Origin: Puccinia triticina | Taxonomy: Eukaryota; Basidiomycota; Pucciniomycetes; Pucciniales; Pucciniaceae | Assembly (NCBI RefSeq): GCF_026914185.1 | Contig: NC_070565.1 | Span: forward strand, 7,316,001 to 7,380,000 | DNA length: 64,000 nt | Direction of reading: 5' to 3' | Part shown: piece after piece, positions 63,695 to 64,000 of the stretch | How positions within the stretch are numbered: the first letter of the stretch is position 1 | Layout: every line of letters begins with the position of its first letter | Position numbers and translations under genes: made by a program | Notes under the pieces: generated by a model | What the model was told of the DNA's origin: nothing | Databases searched by the model: none | What the model saw: the letters and a program-made list of their open reading frames with translations, nothing else

Positions 63695-64000
63695 CACATT
63701 GGGTAGGAAAGATTTTTTGGGGGGAAAAAATTTTTGGGGGTGCAAAAAAAATATAAAAAATTCAAAATTCCGCAACCTTTTGGACATCAGCTGTATCAAG
63801 CGCGTCTGGGCACATGCCCCATGTGCCCAGCCCTGCCCAGCCCCGCTACGCCGAGCGCCACCAGGGGTTTGGTGTGTGCCCAGGAGTTTGATTCCACTGG
63901 CAGCTCACCAAGCAAACCCGATTCAACTGGCAGCTCACCAAGCAAACCCGAGTACATACATATTTACGACTCCATCATGGAAACAATCCTTGAAATATCT

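Larger units (their letters stand above)
59286..63793. mobile_element. Tc1/mariner transposon with two opposed genes, 4.5 kb
   Basis: Terminal inverted repeats of about 100 bp begin CAGCTGATGTCCAAAAGGTT on both ends (59286-59385 and 63695-63793) with few mismatches. TA flanks each end (59284-59285 and 63794-63795), the TA duplication of Tc1/mariner elements. It carries a broken DDE transposase on the minus strand (61680-62794) and an intact spliced gene on the plus strand (59414-61259). The two are convergent, each starting near one terminal repeat. A 900-bp right flank precedes the transposase. Confidence 0.88.

Overview
The window looks like transposon-dense DNA from a rust fungus (Pucciniales, probably Puccinia or a close relative). 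This rests on short GT-AG introns, fungal orthologues (CCDC124/Lso2-type, DOT5-type PrxQ, AFG1) separated by very large repeat blocks, and the style of the Ty3, hAT, copia and Tc1 elements. No species was identified by search.

Layout. 1-1235: an LTR-like sequence with a long CCA microsatellite. 1236-2014: two or three small hairpin or degenerate repeats. 2015-17688: a hAT transposon with terminal inverted repeats and a 7-bp target duplication. A complete 11.9-kb Ty3-type LTR retrotransposon (4671-16598) has split its transposase gene. The retrotransposon has apparently identical 919-bp LTRs, one open 1963-codon gag-pol frame, and a 3.7-kb 3' extension carrying a spliced 280-aa gene on the opposite strand. 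17909-19204: host CCDC124 orthologue in 8 exons, one only 6 nt long. 19205-25590: LTR pieces and unassigned DNA. 25787-30295: complete but decayed Ty1/copia element with a 5-bp duplication. 30860-33780: 32-bp hairpin satellite in two opposed arrays. 35891-42497: non-autonomous LTR element with nearly identical 1450-bp LTRs. 42609-45690: two solo LTRs in opposite orientation inserted in a hairpin satellite, plus a GC-rich hairpin insert.

47112-54868 is the main host gene island: DOT5-type thiol peroxidase (+), AFG1-like mitochondrial ATPase (-), and an unrecognised gene (-) with a possibly gag-like N-terminus and a long disordered tail. 54869-59283 is repetitive and holds a second hairpin satellite. 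59286-63793 is a Tc1/mariner element with TA duplications that carries two opposed genes: a broken transposase (-) and an intact four-exon 542-aa gene (+) ending in a SAM-like domain.

The most unusual items are the accessory SAM-like gene in the Tc1/mariner element, the spliced antisense gene in the Ty3 element's 3' extension, the 6-nt microexon, and the families of hairpin-built satellites. At least four LTR insertions of different sequence share 4-bp target duplications, and most share a core promoter layout; the two full elements also share the primer-binding site. This suggests one integration machinery serving autonomous and non-autonomous members.
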